64,000 nucleotides of DNA from positions 571,813 through 635,812 of the forward strand of contig NZ_WBMT01000002.1 in assembly GCF_008923185.1 (NCBI RefSeq). The letters run 5' to 3'. Origin of the DNA: Actinomadura rudentiformis. Lineage in GTDB: Bacteria; Actinomycetota; Actinomycetes; Streptosporangiales; Streptosporangiaceae. The position numbers were made by a program, and so were the translations under genes. The notes under the pieces are model-generated. The model made no database searches. It saw only the letters and a program-made list of their open reading frames with translations, and was not told the DNA's origin. Positions 25,218 to 34,685 of this stretch are shown in pieces (position 1 is the stretch's first letter; each line of letters starts with the position of its first letter).

Positions 25218-27431
25218 ATGTCTGGACCTGAAGAACCCCGGGAGCCCGCAGAGGAGGCGGGGACGCCTCCCGTTCCCGCCTCCCCGGCACCCCCGAGCTT
25301 CGGCCAGGCCGATGGCCCGGCGGACGCGATCGGCTTCTCCCCGTTCGGCCTGGAGAAGCCCTGGTGGGCAGCCGCCGAGACCGAGGAACCCGAGCCCTCG
25401 ATCAACATCTCGCGCACCGAGGAACCAGAGACCGCACCTCCCACGTTCGACACCCTGGTCGCCGGCGTGGGCGTCCCGAGCGTCGACACCCGCCGCGCGG
25501 TCCCCGCCGAGCCCATCGTCCAGCGCCCCAGCCAGACCTTCTCCGACACCGACCCCGACGGCATCCCCGTCATAACCCCCAGCACAGGCGAGCCAGCCGA
25601 CACGGACGAGGCACCCGGCACAGCCAAGACCGACCTCCCATCGGACGTGCCCAGCGCGAGCCAGGCAAAAGAGACGGGCATGGCACCCACCGTGGGCGAG
25701 CCACCCAACGCCGGCGTCGCGGCCACCAACGACCACGAGAACGTCGCAACCGGCACGGACAAACTGGTCGCTACAGGCGTGGCCACCACCACGGGTGAGC
25801 CACCCAACACGGGCGCGCCGACCAACCCGGGGGCAACCGCCAGCGCCAGCGAGGCGACCAGCACCACCACGACCGGACACGCAAACGAGGCCACCGGCAT
25901 AGGCATAGCCGACGCCTTGGGCGTACCACCCAACACGGACGAGGCGCCCGGCACGGACAAGACTGACCACTCATGGGACGTGTCCAGCGCGAGCGAGCCA
26001 GCCGACACGGGCACGCCAACCGGCACGAGTCAGCCGACCAGCACGGGGACGACAGCCAGCACGGCAGCGACTGAGCACACACACAACACGACCACCATTG
26101 GCAAGCCGCCCGACACGGGCAGGACAACCGACACGGACACGGCACCCGCCACGGGCACGCCACCCGATGCTGGGAGGGCAGCCAGCCTCGGCGAGGCGGC
26201 CAGCACGGCCGCGGTTGACCATGCGAGCGAGGCGACCAGGGCTGGCCGGCCGACCGACGTGGGCGAAGCGGCCAACACGGGCACGGCAGCCACCACGAGC
26301 GGGCCGCCCGACGCTGGGAGGGCAGTCGGCTTCGGCGAGGCGGCCAGCAAGGCTGCAACTGACCATGCGGACGAGGCGACCGACGTAGGTGAAGCGGCCA
26401 ACAGGGGCGCGTCGGCTGACGCGGGGGTGTCTGCCGACACTGACGTGGCCGGGGTGGGCCATGCGGGTGAGGCGGACGGGCGCGTCGAGGGTGGGGAACC
26501 CCGGTTCATGGCGGCACCGGTCCTGGTTCCGGACGCGATTCTGCCGGCCGGGATCGCGCCGCCCACGGACAGCTCGGTCGTTCCGGTTCAGCCGGAGGCG
26601 GAGGCCGAGGAGCAGGCGGGGCCGACGATCATCACGCCGGTCTACCACGCCGAGGGCGGGCAGTCGATCGACGCGGAGGATTCCCCGGCCGAGCAGGGCT
26701 TTCCGCTGGGTTTCGGCCCGGACGATCGGCCGGCCTCGCGTGGCAACCGGAAGGCGCTGTTGATCGTGGGGGCGGTCGCGGGTGCCCTGCTGGCCACCGC
26801 GGCCACGTTCGCCGTCATCGGCGGCACGTCCGACGACAGTAAGACGGCTGCTTCGCCCTCGCCCAGCCGGGCGGCTGTCAAGCCGAGCCCGGTGGTGCCG
26901 CCCGCTCCACCGCCGGTGGACATCTCCAGCGAGAAGACCGACCCGCAGCCGCTGGCCCTGGCCGAGGCCTATCCCTCCGGTGCCGTCGACCTGGGCGGAC
27001 GCGCGTACGTCCGCGACAGATCCTCGGTGAATCACCGCTGCTCCCTCGCCGCGCGGGGCGTGATGGCGGACGCGCTGACGAGGGAGGGCTGCCGCAGTGT
27101 CGTGCGCGTCACCTATCTCGACCGCGGCAAAGCCCTGGCCGTCACGACCGGGATCGCCGCGATGCCGGACAAGGACGCCGCGCTGAAGGCCAGCAAGGCG
27201 GGTTCGCCGAGCCGGTACGAGTGGTTCCGCGGCATGGCCGGGCGACGGTCGCAGAGCATCGACCAGGCCGGCGGCTTCGCGGTGAGCACGGTGCGAGGGC
27301 GCTACATCATCTACGCGTACGCGCAGTACGCCGACGGCAAGCGGGCCCAGCCCGACGACCAGACGCTCAAGACGGCCGCGCAGCAGTTCGTGGACTACAG
27401 CGTCCGGCCGATCGACGCCCGCGCCACCTGA
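25218..27431 (+). CDS. Membrane protein with long Thr/Gly/Ala repeat region and Cys-pair domain, second of tandem pair
   Basis: Protein of 737 residues starting 7 bases after its paralogue. Residues 1-510 are low-complexity. From about 120 to 430 it is a degenerate repeat rich in Thr, Gly, Ala, Asp and Pro (units like TGEPPNTGAPTNPGATA, PPDAGRAASLGEAASTAAVDH and PPDAGRAVGFGEAASKAATDH). A transmembrane helix lies at about 512-535 (KALLIVGAVAGALLATAATF). The C-terminal domain matches the upstream protein: TDPQPLALAEAY, HRCSLAARGVMADALTREGC, GIAAMPDKDAA and VRGRYIIYAYAQYADGK. The two Cys are 17 residues apart (18 in the paralogue). The repeat part is on the N-terminal, probably cytoplasmic, side, so it is not a simple wall spacer. 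Confidence 0.75.
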   Translation: MSGPEEPREPAEEAGTPPVPASPAPPSFGQADGPADAIGFSPFGLEKPWWAAAETEEPEPSINISRTEEPETAPPTFDTLVAGVGVPSVDTRRAVPAEPIVQRPSQTFSDTDPDGIPVITPSTGEPADTDEAPGTAKTDLPSDVPSASQAKETGMAPTVGEPPNAGVAATNDHENVATGTDKLVATGVATTTGEPPNTGAPTNPGATASASEATSTTTTGHANEATGIGIADALGVPPNTDEAPGTDKTDHSWDVSSASEPADTGTPTGTSQPTSTGTTASTAATEHTHNTTTIGKPPDTGRTTDTDTAPATGTPPDAGRAASLGEAASTAAVDHASEATRAGRPTDVGEAANTGTAATTSGPPDAGRAVGFGEAASKAATDHADEATDVGEAANRGASADAGVSADTDVAGVGHAGEADGRVEGGEPRFMAAPVLVPDAILPAGIAPPTDSSVVPVQPEAEAEEQAGPTIITPVYHAEGGQSIDAEDSPAEQGFPLGFGPDDRPASRGNRKALLIVGAVAGALLATAATFAVIGGTSDDSKTAASPSPSRAAVKPSPVVPPAPPPVDISSEKTDPQPLALAEAYPSGAVDLGGRAYVRDRSSVNHRCSLAARGVMADALTREGCRSVVRVTYLDRGKALAVTTGIAAMPDKDAALKASKAGSPSRYEWFRGMAGRRSQSIDQAGGFAVSTVRGRYIIYAYAQYADGKRAQPDDQTLKTAAQQFVDYSVRPIDARAT

Positions 27432-28283
27432 TCAGGAGGCGCAGCTGGAGGGGTCGGCGGTGGCGTTGAGCGTGCGGACCCGGCGGGTCTCCTGGGCACG
27501 CTGGGCCAGGCCCTCGTCGTCGGGGTAGCTGATCTCTTCGAGGGACAGCCCGTGCGCGGGCGCCACGTTCACCGCCGAGTCGCGTACGCGCGCGGCCAGC
27601 ACCTCGGACGGCCACTCGATCTCGCGGCGCCCGTCCCCCACCATCAGCAGGGCCCCGACCAGCGCGCGGACCATGGAATGGCAGAACGCGTCGGCCTGTA
27701 CGGTCGCCGCCGCGATGTGCCTGCTCTCGCGCTCCCACTCGTACTTCAGCAGGCGGCGGATGGTGGTCGCGCCCTCCCGCTTGCGGCAGTACGCGGCGAA
27801 GTCGTGCTCGCCCCGCAGCAGCCCGGCCGCCTCGTTCATCCGGTCCAGATTGAGCGGCCGCGGGTGCCAGAGCACGTCGTGGCGGCGCAGCGGCTCGACA
27901 CCGACCGGATCGTCGCAGACCCGGTACACGTAGCGGCGTGACAGGGCGGAGAAGCGCGCGTCGAAGCCCTCGGGGGCCACCGTTACGCGCCGGACGCGCA
28001 CGTCCGGCGGCAACATCCCGGCGAGCCGGCGCGGCATGGTGCCGTTGATCACCGAGTACGCGGCGACGGGGACGACCAGATGGGCCACCTGGCCGCGCGC
28101 GTGCACGCCCGCGTCCGTTCGCCCGGCGACGGTGAGGACCGGCGGCGGGTCGAGGCGCAGCAGCCTGGCCAGCGCGTCCTCGATCGTGCCCTGGACGGTG
28201 CGCTGCCCGGGCTGGCGGGCCCAGCCCGCGAAATCCGACCCGTCGTAGCTGATGTCGAGCCGGAGTCGTACCAATGCGGTCAT
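27432..28283 (-). CDS. truA: tRNA pseudouridine(38-40) synthase
   Basis: Isomerises uridines 38-40 of the tRNA anticodon arm. The 283-residue protein starts [20 protein letters not shown]. It has the catalytic Asp in [14 protein letters not shown], then [15 protein letters not shown] and [17 protein letters not shown]. An in-frame TTG at 28307 would add eight residues but ATG 28283 fits the family. Follows rplQ, as in most bacteria, but a strong hairpin at 28431-28464 separates them. Its stop touches the end of the convergent 737-residue gene. Confidence 0.95.
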   Translation of the reverse strand: MTALVRLRLDISYDGSDFAGWARQPGQRTVQGTIEDALARLLRLDPPPVLTVAGRTDAGVHARGQVAHLVVPVAAYSVINGTMPRRLAGMLPPDVRVRRVTVAPEGFDARFSALSRRYVYRVCDDPVGVEPLRRHDVLWHPRPLNLDRMNEAAGLLRGEHDFAAYCRKREGATTIRRLLKYEWERESRHIAAATVQADAFCHSMVRALVGALLMVGDGRREIEWPSEVLAARVRDSAVNVAPAHGLSLEEISYPDDEGLAQRAQETRRVRTLNATADPSSCAS

Positions 28284-28430
28284 GTCAGCCTGGGGTTCCT
28301 TCTCCAACGCCTCTGTCCACTGCTCGCGGAGTGCCCGCTGCCTGCGGAGTGCTCAGCCGAGCACCTGGGACATGCTCCTCTGCGAATCGTCGCCCGCACG
28401 GCCTGACCATGGGATCAGTCTGGCAAAGAT

Positions 28431-28464
28431 CAGGCCCGCCGTCTCGTACCAGACGGCGGGCCTG
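28431..28464 (-). terminator. Terminator after rplQ
   Basis: Perfect 14-bp stem, CAGGCCCGCCGTCT with its complement, around a 6-base loop. On the minus strand it is followed by ATCTTTGCC. It lies between rplQ and truA and should end the alpha-operon transcript. Confidence 0.75.
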
Positions 28465-28527
28465 TTCATGTCGTGCCAAGAGGCAGGGCGCCCGAGCTCC
28501 CGCGAGTGCGGGGCCGGTCGCCGCTGG

Positions 28528-29049
28528 TCACTCGGACTTTTCGGCCTTGGCCTCGGTGGCCTCGTCGGCCTCGCCGGTGGTCGCCTCGTCGGCGGCCTCG
28601 GCCTTGGCGGTGTCGACCTTGGCGGTGTCGACCTTCTCCTCCGCCGTGTCCGCGGCCTTCGGCGCGACCGTGGTCGCGGTGGAGGCGGTCAGCTGCTCCT
28701 GCACCAGCTCGATGACGGCCATGGGGGCGTTGTCGCCCTTACGCGGCCCGAGCTTGGTGATGCGGGTGTAGCCACCGGGACGGTTCTCGAACTTCGGCGC
28801 GATCTCGGTGAAGAGCTCGTGCAGAACGTTCTTGTCGCGGATCGTCCGGGCCACCAGGCGACGGTTGTGCAGGTCGCCCTTCTTGGCCTTGGTGATCAGC
28901 TTCTCCGCCAGGGGACGGACCCGCCGGGCCTTGGCCTCGGTCGTGGTGATGCGACCGTGCTCGAACAGCGCCGTGGCCAGGTTGGCCAGGATGAGCCGCT
29001 GGTGCGCGGCGCTGCCGCCGAGGCGGGCACCCTTGGTGGGCTGAGGCAT
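28528..29049 (-). CDS. rplQ: 50S ribosomal protein L17 with acidic C-terminal tail
   Basis: L17 of 173 residues. The domain ([19 protein letters not shown] to MAVIELVQ) ends near residue 118. The remaining 55 residues are a tail rich in Ala, Glu, Asp, Thr and Lys with an exact duplication [13 protein letters not shown] 29049 with GGAAGGA upstream. Last gene of the unit rpsM-rpsK-rpsD-rpoA-rplQ. Confidence 0.96.
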   Translation of the reverse strand: MPQPTKGARLGGSAAHQRLILANLATALFEHGRITTTEAKARRVRPLAEKLITKAKKGDLHNRRLVARTIRDKNVLHELFTEIAPKFENRPGGYTRITKLGPRKGDNAPMAVIELVQEQLTASTATTVAPKAADTAEEKVDTAKVDTAKAEAADEATTGEADEATEAKAEKSE

Positions 29050-29223
29050 GTCGTTTCCTTCCTGCACCGGCCGTACCAGGTACCGGTGTCAGCTCATGTC
29101 CGCACCGGCGGTCGCCGGTGTCGGCTCTTTCCGCGCCGGCCGTACGAGGTACCGGCGGCGGCCGTGCCCGCCGTGACCGGAGCCGAACCCCGGCCGCGAC
29201 GGGCCTTGACGTGTCTTACGCGC

Positions 29224-30237
29224 TCAGTACTGCTCGGTCTCGGCGTAGCTCTGGTCGTCGTCGCCGTAGTTGTCCGCCGCCGCGCTCGGGTCGAACCCAG
29301 GCGGGGAGTCCTTGAGTGACAGCCCCATGTCGTTGAGCTTCTGCTTGACCTCTTCGATCGACTTGGCGCCGAAATTCCTTATATCCAAGAGGTCCTGCTC
29401 GCTGCGGGCGACCAGCTCGCCCACAGAGTGGATGCCCTCGCGCTTGAGGCAGTTGTACGACCGCACCGTGAGGTTGAGCTCCTCGATCGGCAGGGCCAGG
29501 TCCGCGGCGAGCGCGGCGTCCGTCGGGGACGGGCCCATGTCGATGCCCTCGGCCTCGACGTTGAGCTCCCGGGCCAGGCCGAACAGCTCGACCAGGGTCT
29601 TGCCGGCGGAGGCCACCGCGTCACGCGGGAGCATCGCCTGCTTGGTCTCGACGTCCAGGATCAGACGGTCGAAGTCGGTGCGCTGCTCGACACGGGTCGC
29701 CTCGACCTTGTAGGTGACCTTGAGCACGGGCGAGTAGATGGAGTCGATCGGAATCCGGCCGATCTCCTGGCCCGGCTGCTTGTTCTGGGCCGCCGAGACG
29801 TAGCCGCGGCCGCGCTCGACCGTCAGCTCCATCTCCAGCTTGGCCTTGTTGTTGAGCGTGGCGATGTGGAGGTCCGGGTTGTGGACCTCGACGCCCGCCG
29901 GCGGCGCGATGTCGGCCGCGGTCACCTCGCCCGGGCCCTGCTTGCGCAGGTACATGACCACGGGCTCGTCGTGCTCGGAGGAGACGACCAGCTCCTTGAG
30001 GTTGAGGATGATGTCGGTGACATCCTCCTTGACCCCGGGGACGGTCGAGAACTCGTGGAGAACGCCCTCGATCCGGATGCTGGTGACGGCCGCACCGGGG
30101 ATCGAGGAGAGCAGGGTACGACGCAGCGAGTTGCCGATCGTGTAGCCGAAGCCCGGCTCCAGCGGCTCGATGGTGAACCGCGACCGGTACTCGTCGACCT
30201 GCTCTTCGGTGAGAGTGGGACGCTGAGCGATGAGCAT
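29224..30237 (-). CDS. rpoA: RNA polymerase alpha subunit
   Basis: Assembly subunit of RNA polymerase, 337 residues. The N-terminal dimerisation domain shows [19 protein letters not shown] and the C-terminal DNA-binding domain shows [20 protein letters not shown] with [12 protein letters not shown]. The tail ends in an acidic [16 protein letters not shown], usual in actinomycetes. In the operon with rpsD upstream and rplQ downstream. Confidence 0.98.
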   Translation of the reverse strand: MLIAQRPTLTEEQVDEYRSRFTIEPLEPGFGYTIGNSLRRTLLSSIPGAAVTSIRIEGVLHEFSTVPGVKEDVTDIILNLKELVVSSEHDEPVVMYLRKQGPGEVTAADIAPPAGVEVHNPDLHIATLNNKAKLEMELTVERGRGYVSAAQNKQPGQEIGRIPIDSIYSPVLKVTYKVEATRVEQRTDFDRLILDVETKQAMLPRDAVASAGKTLVELFGLARELNVEAEGIDMGPSPTDAALAADLALPIEELNLTVRSYNCLKREGIHSVGELVARSEQDLLDIRNFGAKSIEEVKQKLNDMGLSLKDSPPGFDPSAAADNYGDDDQSYAETEQY

Positions 30238-30347
30238 GGTTGAACCTTCTTTCCGCGGTGCCCGCTATATGACGACCGCAGTACTTTCCTTCCGCCCCGT
30301 CGCCGTGATCACACCTGAAGGCATGATCACGGCGGCGGAATGAGCCC

Positions 30348-30977
<630 letters not shown>

Positions 30978-31077
30978 TGTTCTAGATCTCCCCTGCCTCA
31001 GACCCGGCGACCGCTTTGGTGAGCCCTGCGGCGGGCGCCCATGCCGACCATGGCAAATTCCAGCTTGCTCATGACGG

Positions 31078-31479
31078 TCAGACCCTCCTGCGCTTCGGCG
31101 GGCGGCAGCCGTTGTGCGGAACCGGCGTGACGTCCTGGATCGAGCCCACCTCGAGGCCGGTCGCCTGGAGCGACCGGATGGCGGTCTCGCGGCCCGAGCC
31201 CGGGCCCTTCACGAAGACGTCGACCTTCCGCATGCCGTGCTCCATGGCGCGGCGGGCGGCGGACTCGGCGGCCTGCTGGGCGGCGAACGGGGTGGACTTG
31301 CGCGAGCCCTTGAAGCCCACGTGGCCCGAGGAGGCCCAGGAGATCACGTTCCCGTTGGGGTCGGTGATCGAGACGATCGTGTTGTTGAACGTGCTCTTGA
31401 TGTGGGCGTGCCCGTGAGCGACGTTCTTCTTTTCCTTGCGGCGCACCTTCTTGGCGCCGACACGGCTCTTAGGAGGCAT
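31078..31479 (-). CDS. rpsK: 30S ribosomal protein S11
   Basis: S11 of 133 residues, with [38 protein letters not shown] and [13 protein letters not shown]. It forms part of the platform near the mRNA exit. Standard length, between rpsM and rpsD. Confidence 0.97.
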   Translation of the reverse strand: MPPKSRVGAKKVRRKEKKNVAHGHAHIKSTFNNTIVSITDPNGNVISWASSGHVGFKGSRKSTPFAAQQAAESAARRAMEHGMRKVDVFVKGPGSGRETAIRSLQATGLEVGSIQDVTPVPHNGCRPPKRRRV

Positions 31480-31533
31480 GTGCTCTCTCTACTCTGAGGT
31501 CATCGATCCAACTCGGACCGAAGTCCGGGCGGA

Positions 31534-31914
31534 CTACTTCTTGCCGGCCTTCTTCTTGCCGGCCACGGTCTTCTTCTTGCCCTTGCGGGTACGCGCGTTG
31601 GTCTGCGTGCGCTGACCGTGCACGGGGAGACCGCGGCGGTGCCGGATCCCCTGGTAGCTACCGATCTCGATCTTGCGGCGGATGTCCGCCTGGATCTCGC
31701 GGCGAAGGTCACCCTCGACCTTGTAGTTCGACTCGATCCAGTCACGGAGCTTGACCAGTTCTTCGTCACCGAGCTGGTGAACCCGCAGGTCCGGGTTGAC
31801 GCCGGTGTTCTTCAGCGTCTCCTGGGCGCGGGTACGACCGACACCGAAGACGTAGGTGAGAGCGATCTCGACGCGCTTGTCACGCGGGAGATCGACGCCG
31901 AGGAGGCGTGCCAT
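31534..31914 (-). CDS. rpsM: 30S ribosomal protein S13
   Basis: S13 of 126 residues ([26 protein letters not shown]-like [30 protein letters not shown]). Its basic tail [15 protein letters not shown] reaches the P-site tRNA. First gene after a promoter candidate at 32122-32151. Confidence 0.97.
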   Translation of the reverse strand: MARLLGVDLPRDKRVEIALTYVFGVGRTRAQETLKNTGVNPDLRVHQLGDEELVKLRDWIESNYKVEGDLRREIQADIRRKIEIGSYQGIRHRRGLPVHGQRTQTNARTRKGKKKTVAGKKKAGKK

Positions 31915-32121
31915 CGTGGGCAGTTCCCTTCATTTGCGGAGGTATTGGCGCATCGCGATCCGCTCACACCCTGCCCGGGTGGCGGCCTCGGCCTCCGTCC
32001 GAGGGTCTCCCTTCACACGACCGTGCCGTACGACCTGATCTTGGCGATCGGCCCCCGGAGATCCGGGGACCGTCCCCCGGGTGAACACTCACCTGGGGGT
32101 GGAAGCTCTCGCTTCCCAACA

Positions 32122-32151
32122 GGATCAGATGCGTACGGCGCCGAAGTGCAA
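32122..32151 (-). promoter_or_regulatory. Promoter candidate for rpsM-rpsK-rpsD-rpoA-rplQ
   Basis: Minus-strand TTGCAC (32151-32146), 18-base spacer, TGATCC (32127-32122), in a 275-base gap between rpmJ and rpsM. The stretch GCTTTGCACTTCGGCGC is the same, with one change, as around the -35 of the str operon promoter at 54719, supporting a real and perhaps co-regulated promoter. Confidence 0.5.
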
Positions 32152-32189
32152 AGCCTGCGATGCGCTGGATTTACTTGTGCGTCAGGTCG

Positions 32190-32303
32190 TCAGCCCTGGC
32201 GCTGCTTGTGACGCGGGTCGGAGCAGATGACCATGACCCGACCGTGCCGGCGAATGACGCGGCACTTCTGGCAGATCTTCTTGACGCTCGGCTTGACCTT
32301 CAC
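32190..32303 (-). CDS. rpmJ: 50S ribosomal protein L36 (zinc form)
   Basis: L36 of 37 residues: [19 protein letters not shown], then [18 protein letters not shown]. Cys11, Cys14, Cys27 and His32 form the zinc knuckle, the C+ version. GTG start at 32303 with GGAGACCCA upstream. It lies 65 bases downstream of infA, the usual pair. Confidence 0.96.
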   Translation of the reverse strand: MKVKPSVKKICQKCRVIRRHGRVMVICSDPRHKQRQG

Positions 32304-32368
32304 TGGGTCTCCTAAGAATCAGGGTCACCCCCGCGCCGCCACGCACGGGGAAGGCAACCCCAGTGGGA

Positions 32369-32590
32369 TTACTTGTAGCGGTAGACGATCCGACCACGCG
32401 TGAGGTCGTAGGGGCTCAGCTCCACGACGACGCGGTCGTCCGGCAGGATCCGGATGTAGTGCATCCGCATCTTGCCGCTGATGTGGGCGAGCACCTTGTG
32501 CCCGTTGTCGAGCTCCACCCGGAACATGGCGTTCGGGAGGGACTCGATGACGGTGCCCTCGATCTCGATGGCGCCTTCCTTCTTGGGCAT
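32369..32590 (-). CDS. infA: Translation initiation factor IF-1
   Basis: IF-1 of 73 residues, a single OB fold that blocks the ribosomal A site at initiation: [52 protein letters not shown]. Followed by rpmJ. In most actinomycetes map is the next gene upstream; here 3.7 kb of unrelated genes lie between. Confidence 0.98.
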   Translation of the reverse strand: MPKKEGAIEIEGTVIESLPNAMFRVELDNGHKVLAHISGKMRMHYIRILPDDRVVVELSPYDLTRGRIVYRYK

Positions 32591-32734
32591 GTCCTCCGCG
32601 CTTCACTGATCGGCTCATTGGACTCGGTCCGCGCACACCGAAGGGGAATCCCAGAGGTGAACCGGCCGCACCCATGCCACGTCACCGGAAGGTTCGTGCA
32701 GGGAATCAGGCGGCCGACAACGGACCGACATAGG

Positions 32735-32764
32735 AGTCTACGTCAACCGGCCGCCGAATGTGAA
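32735..32764 (-). promoter_or_regulatory. Promoter candidate for infA-rpmJ
   Basis: Minus-strand TTCACA (32764-32759), 18-base spacer and TAGACT (32740-32735). A palindrome GTGAA-A-TTCAC at 32760-32770 overlaps the -35. A dedicated promoter is expected because infA is cut off from map-adk-secY. Confidence 0.45.
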
Positions 32765-32866
32765 ATTCACGCACGATCCTGCCCCGGAGACTACTCCCGA
32801 CCCAAGCATACAGCGCTCCCGCGTTGTACCTTTCCAGGAGAGATACACCAGGGAGGAGGGATCAGC

Positions 32867-33415
32867 ATGCCCGGCTATGACTTCGTGCTGATCCTCAGCC
32901 GCCCGCTCTACGAGGACGAGCTCGATCCCCTGTTCGACCGCACCCATGGCCAGGTGACGGTTTCGATCATCAGTGAGCCGCATCATGCCGAGCGCCCGGG
33001 CAACGCCACCTGCACATGGCAGGGCCCGACGCTGGCCACCGCGATCATGGAAGTGATCGCGCACCTCGAGTCCAGCGCCCCCGGCCTCCACGTCGAACGC
33101 GTCGAGGCCGACCCGCTCCTCACCATCCGCGACATCGCCGAACGTGTCGGCCGCACGCCCGACTCGGTGCGCCTGGCCATCACCGGCGCCCGCGGTGCGG
33201 GCGGCTTCCCCGCCTCCGAGCTCTCCAGCGCCGGGCACCGCCTCTGGCGCTGGTCCAAGGTCGCCGCCTGGTACGACCTGGACGACCCCCAGCTCCGCGA
33301 GGCCTGGCCCACCGCGCGTGCGATCAACGGCTGGCTGGCCCTGCGCGATGTGGTCCCCGACGTCGCCCCGGCCCCCGAAGCGATCACGAACGCCCTCTCG
33401 GCCGTCGTCGCCTGA
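32867..33415 (+). CDS. Small HTH DNA-binding protein
   Basis: Protein of 182 residues. The first 85 form an alpha/beta part (GYDFVLILSRPLYEDELDPL) of unknown type, followed by a helix-turn-helix LTIRDIAERVGRTPDSVRLA with a wing-like GFPASELSSAGHRLWRWSKV, as in MerR/excisionase-like proteins. The ATG follows GGGAGGAGGG. Divergent from infA. I recognise the general type from actinomycetes but no function. Confidence 0.75.
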   Translation: MPGYDFVLILSRPLYEDELDPLFDRTHGQVTVSIISEPHHAERPGNATCTWQGPTLATAIMEVIAHLESSAPGLHVERVEADPLLTIRDIAERVGRTPDSVRLAITGARGAGGFPASELSSAGHRLWRWSKVAAWYDLDDPQLREAWPTARAINGWLALRDVVPDVAPAPEAITNALSAVVA

Positions 33416-33429
33416 AGCTCACATCTGAC

Positions 33430-34047
33430 TCACGTGTCGAGCAGGTCGGAGACCCGGTAGGCGGCGGCGAACGAGCCGTGGACGATCAGGTGATCCGGGT
33501 GGGAACGCCACGCGTCGTCGTGGAGGCCCGCGCAGGCGATCAAGCGGAGTTCGGGGGCGCCACGGCGCAGGCACTCGGCCGGGAAGCCCCCGGAGATCTG
33601 CTCGGCCGAGGTGATCCTGAACACCGCCACGGTCTCGTCCTCCCTGACGACGCCGACGATGTCGCCCTGCGCCAACTCCCGGAGCCGGGCGAACACCGCC
33701 GGGCCGGTCGTGGTCCCGACCCGACCGGCGATCACTGCCGCGCCCGGCTCGCCCGGGCTCGCGCCGCGCGCGTACCAGCCGGCCATGTTGTGCTCGTCGA
33801 GCGGCGGTACCTCGATCCGGCCGCTCGCGGTCGTCCCGACGCCGGCCAGCGGCGCGTTCACCCCGATGTTCGGGATCGCGATGGAGACGGGCTGGGACCG
33901 GCCCAGCGTGCCCGGCAGCGCCGCCGGACGTCCGGCGGCGGGCTGCGCGCCGCGCCGGACCGTGCGATCGCCCCGCAGCGCACAGCCGATCACGATCTGG
34001 GAACGGCCCGCCACGGTTCCAAGGACACGGCGGCAGCGATCAGACAT
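33430..34047 (-). CDS. Class F sortase-like protein lacking the catalytic His
   Basis: Protein of 205 residues matching class F sortases: VSIAIPNIGVNAPL, GRIEVPPLDEHNMAGWYARG, PGEPGAAVIAG, GPAVFARLRELAQGD and ELRLIACAGLHDD. Cys172 fits the sortase nucleophile and Arg181 may be the conserved Arg. Where active enzymes read GHVD, this one reads GRVG: Arg109 replaces the catalytic His and the Asp is lost. Transpeptidation by the normal mechanism is therefore unlikely. The N-terminus lacks a strong membrane helix. It overlaps by 8 bases a gene for a secreted protein with a sorting-signal-like C-terminus, the usual sortase-substrate arrangement. Confidence 0.8.
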   Translation of the reverse strand: MSDRCRRVLGTVAGRSQIVIGCALRGDRTVRRGAQPAAGRPAALPGTLGRSQPVSIAIPNIGVNAPLAGVGTTASGRIEVPPLDEHNMAGWYARGASPGEPGAAVIAGRVGTTTGPAVFARLRELAQGDIVGVVREDETVAVFRITSAEQISGGFPAECLRRGAPELRLIACAGLHDDAWRSHPDHLIVHGSFAAAYRVSDLLDT

Positions 34048-34489
34048 GGGGCTCCGTCCGGCGCCGGCGAGCCCGCCACACCGCGATCCCGACCCCCGCG
34101 ACGACCACCAGGGTCCCCCCGGCAGCGATCACGGCTCCCCAGCTCTCCTGAGCCGCCGTGTCCGCGGGCACCACCTCGACCGTGCCGGTGATCGTCGACC
34201 CGCCCGAGCAGCTCACCTTCACCGGATAGACCCTCGGTGTGGTGGACGCGCCGATCCCGGCCCTCCCCAGCGGCCGGTCGTTCGCCGGCTCCAGGGGCAC
34301 CCGGACACCGTGGAACGCGTTCGACGTCGCCACCGGATCGACGCAGCTCCCCGGCGCGGAGATCTCGACCGTCTCTCCCGGCCCGGCCCGGACGGGTTTG
34401 ACCTTCACCCCGTCGTCCACGTGCGGCGCAGCCACCAAGGCGGTACCGATCGCGGCCGCCGCACAGGCTGTCGATAGTCTGCGGATCAT
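34040..34489 (-). CDS. Secreted protein with C-terminal membrane anchor, partner of the sortase-like protein
   Basis: Protein of 149 residues. Sec signal at 1-21 (MIRRLSTACAAAAIGTALVA), a β-rich domain with two Cys (SCVDP, VSCSGG), then a C-terminal helix WGAVIAAGGTLVVVAGVGIA and a basic end WRARRRRTEPHV. That is the layout of a cell-wall sorting signal, but I see no LPxTG-type pentapeptide before the helix (TAAQES instead). It overlaps the sortase-like gene. Likely membrane-anchored. Confidence 0.72.
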   Translation of the reverse strand: MIRRLSTACAAAAIGTALVAAPHVDDGVKVKPVRAGPGETVEISAPGSCVDPVATSNAFHGVRVPLEPANDRPLGRAGIGASTTPRVYPVKVSCSGGSTITGTVEVVPADTAAQESWGAVIAAGGTLVVVAGVGIAVWRARRRRTEPHV

Positions 34490-34685
34490 CGGTTCCCCTC
34501 GGGGGTCGGCTCCACCGGTACACGGAGCCTGTTGATCTTCTTGTCCCCGCGCCAAGTCGACACCGCGGTCAATCGGGCGCAAAGATCGTTCCAGCACTCC
34601 GTCCGGTCTCGCGGTCCGGGACCGGCCCGGCCACCCAGTGCGCCGCCCGTGGGTCCGTGATGTGCTTACCAAGGGGGAGGGATCA

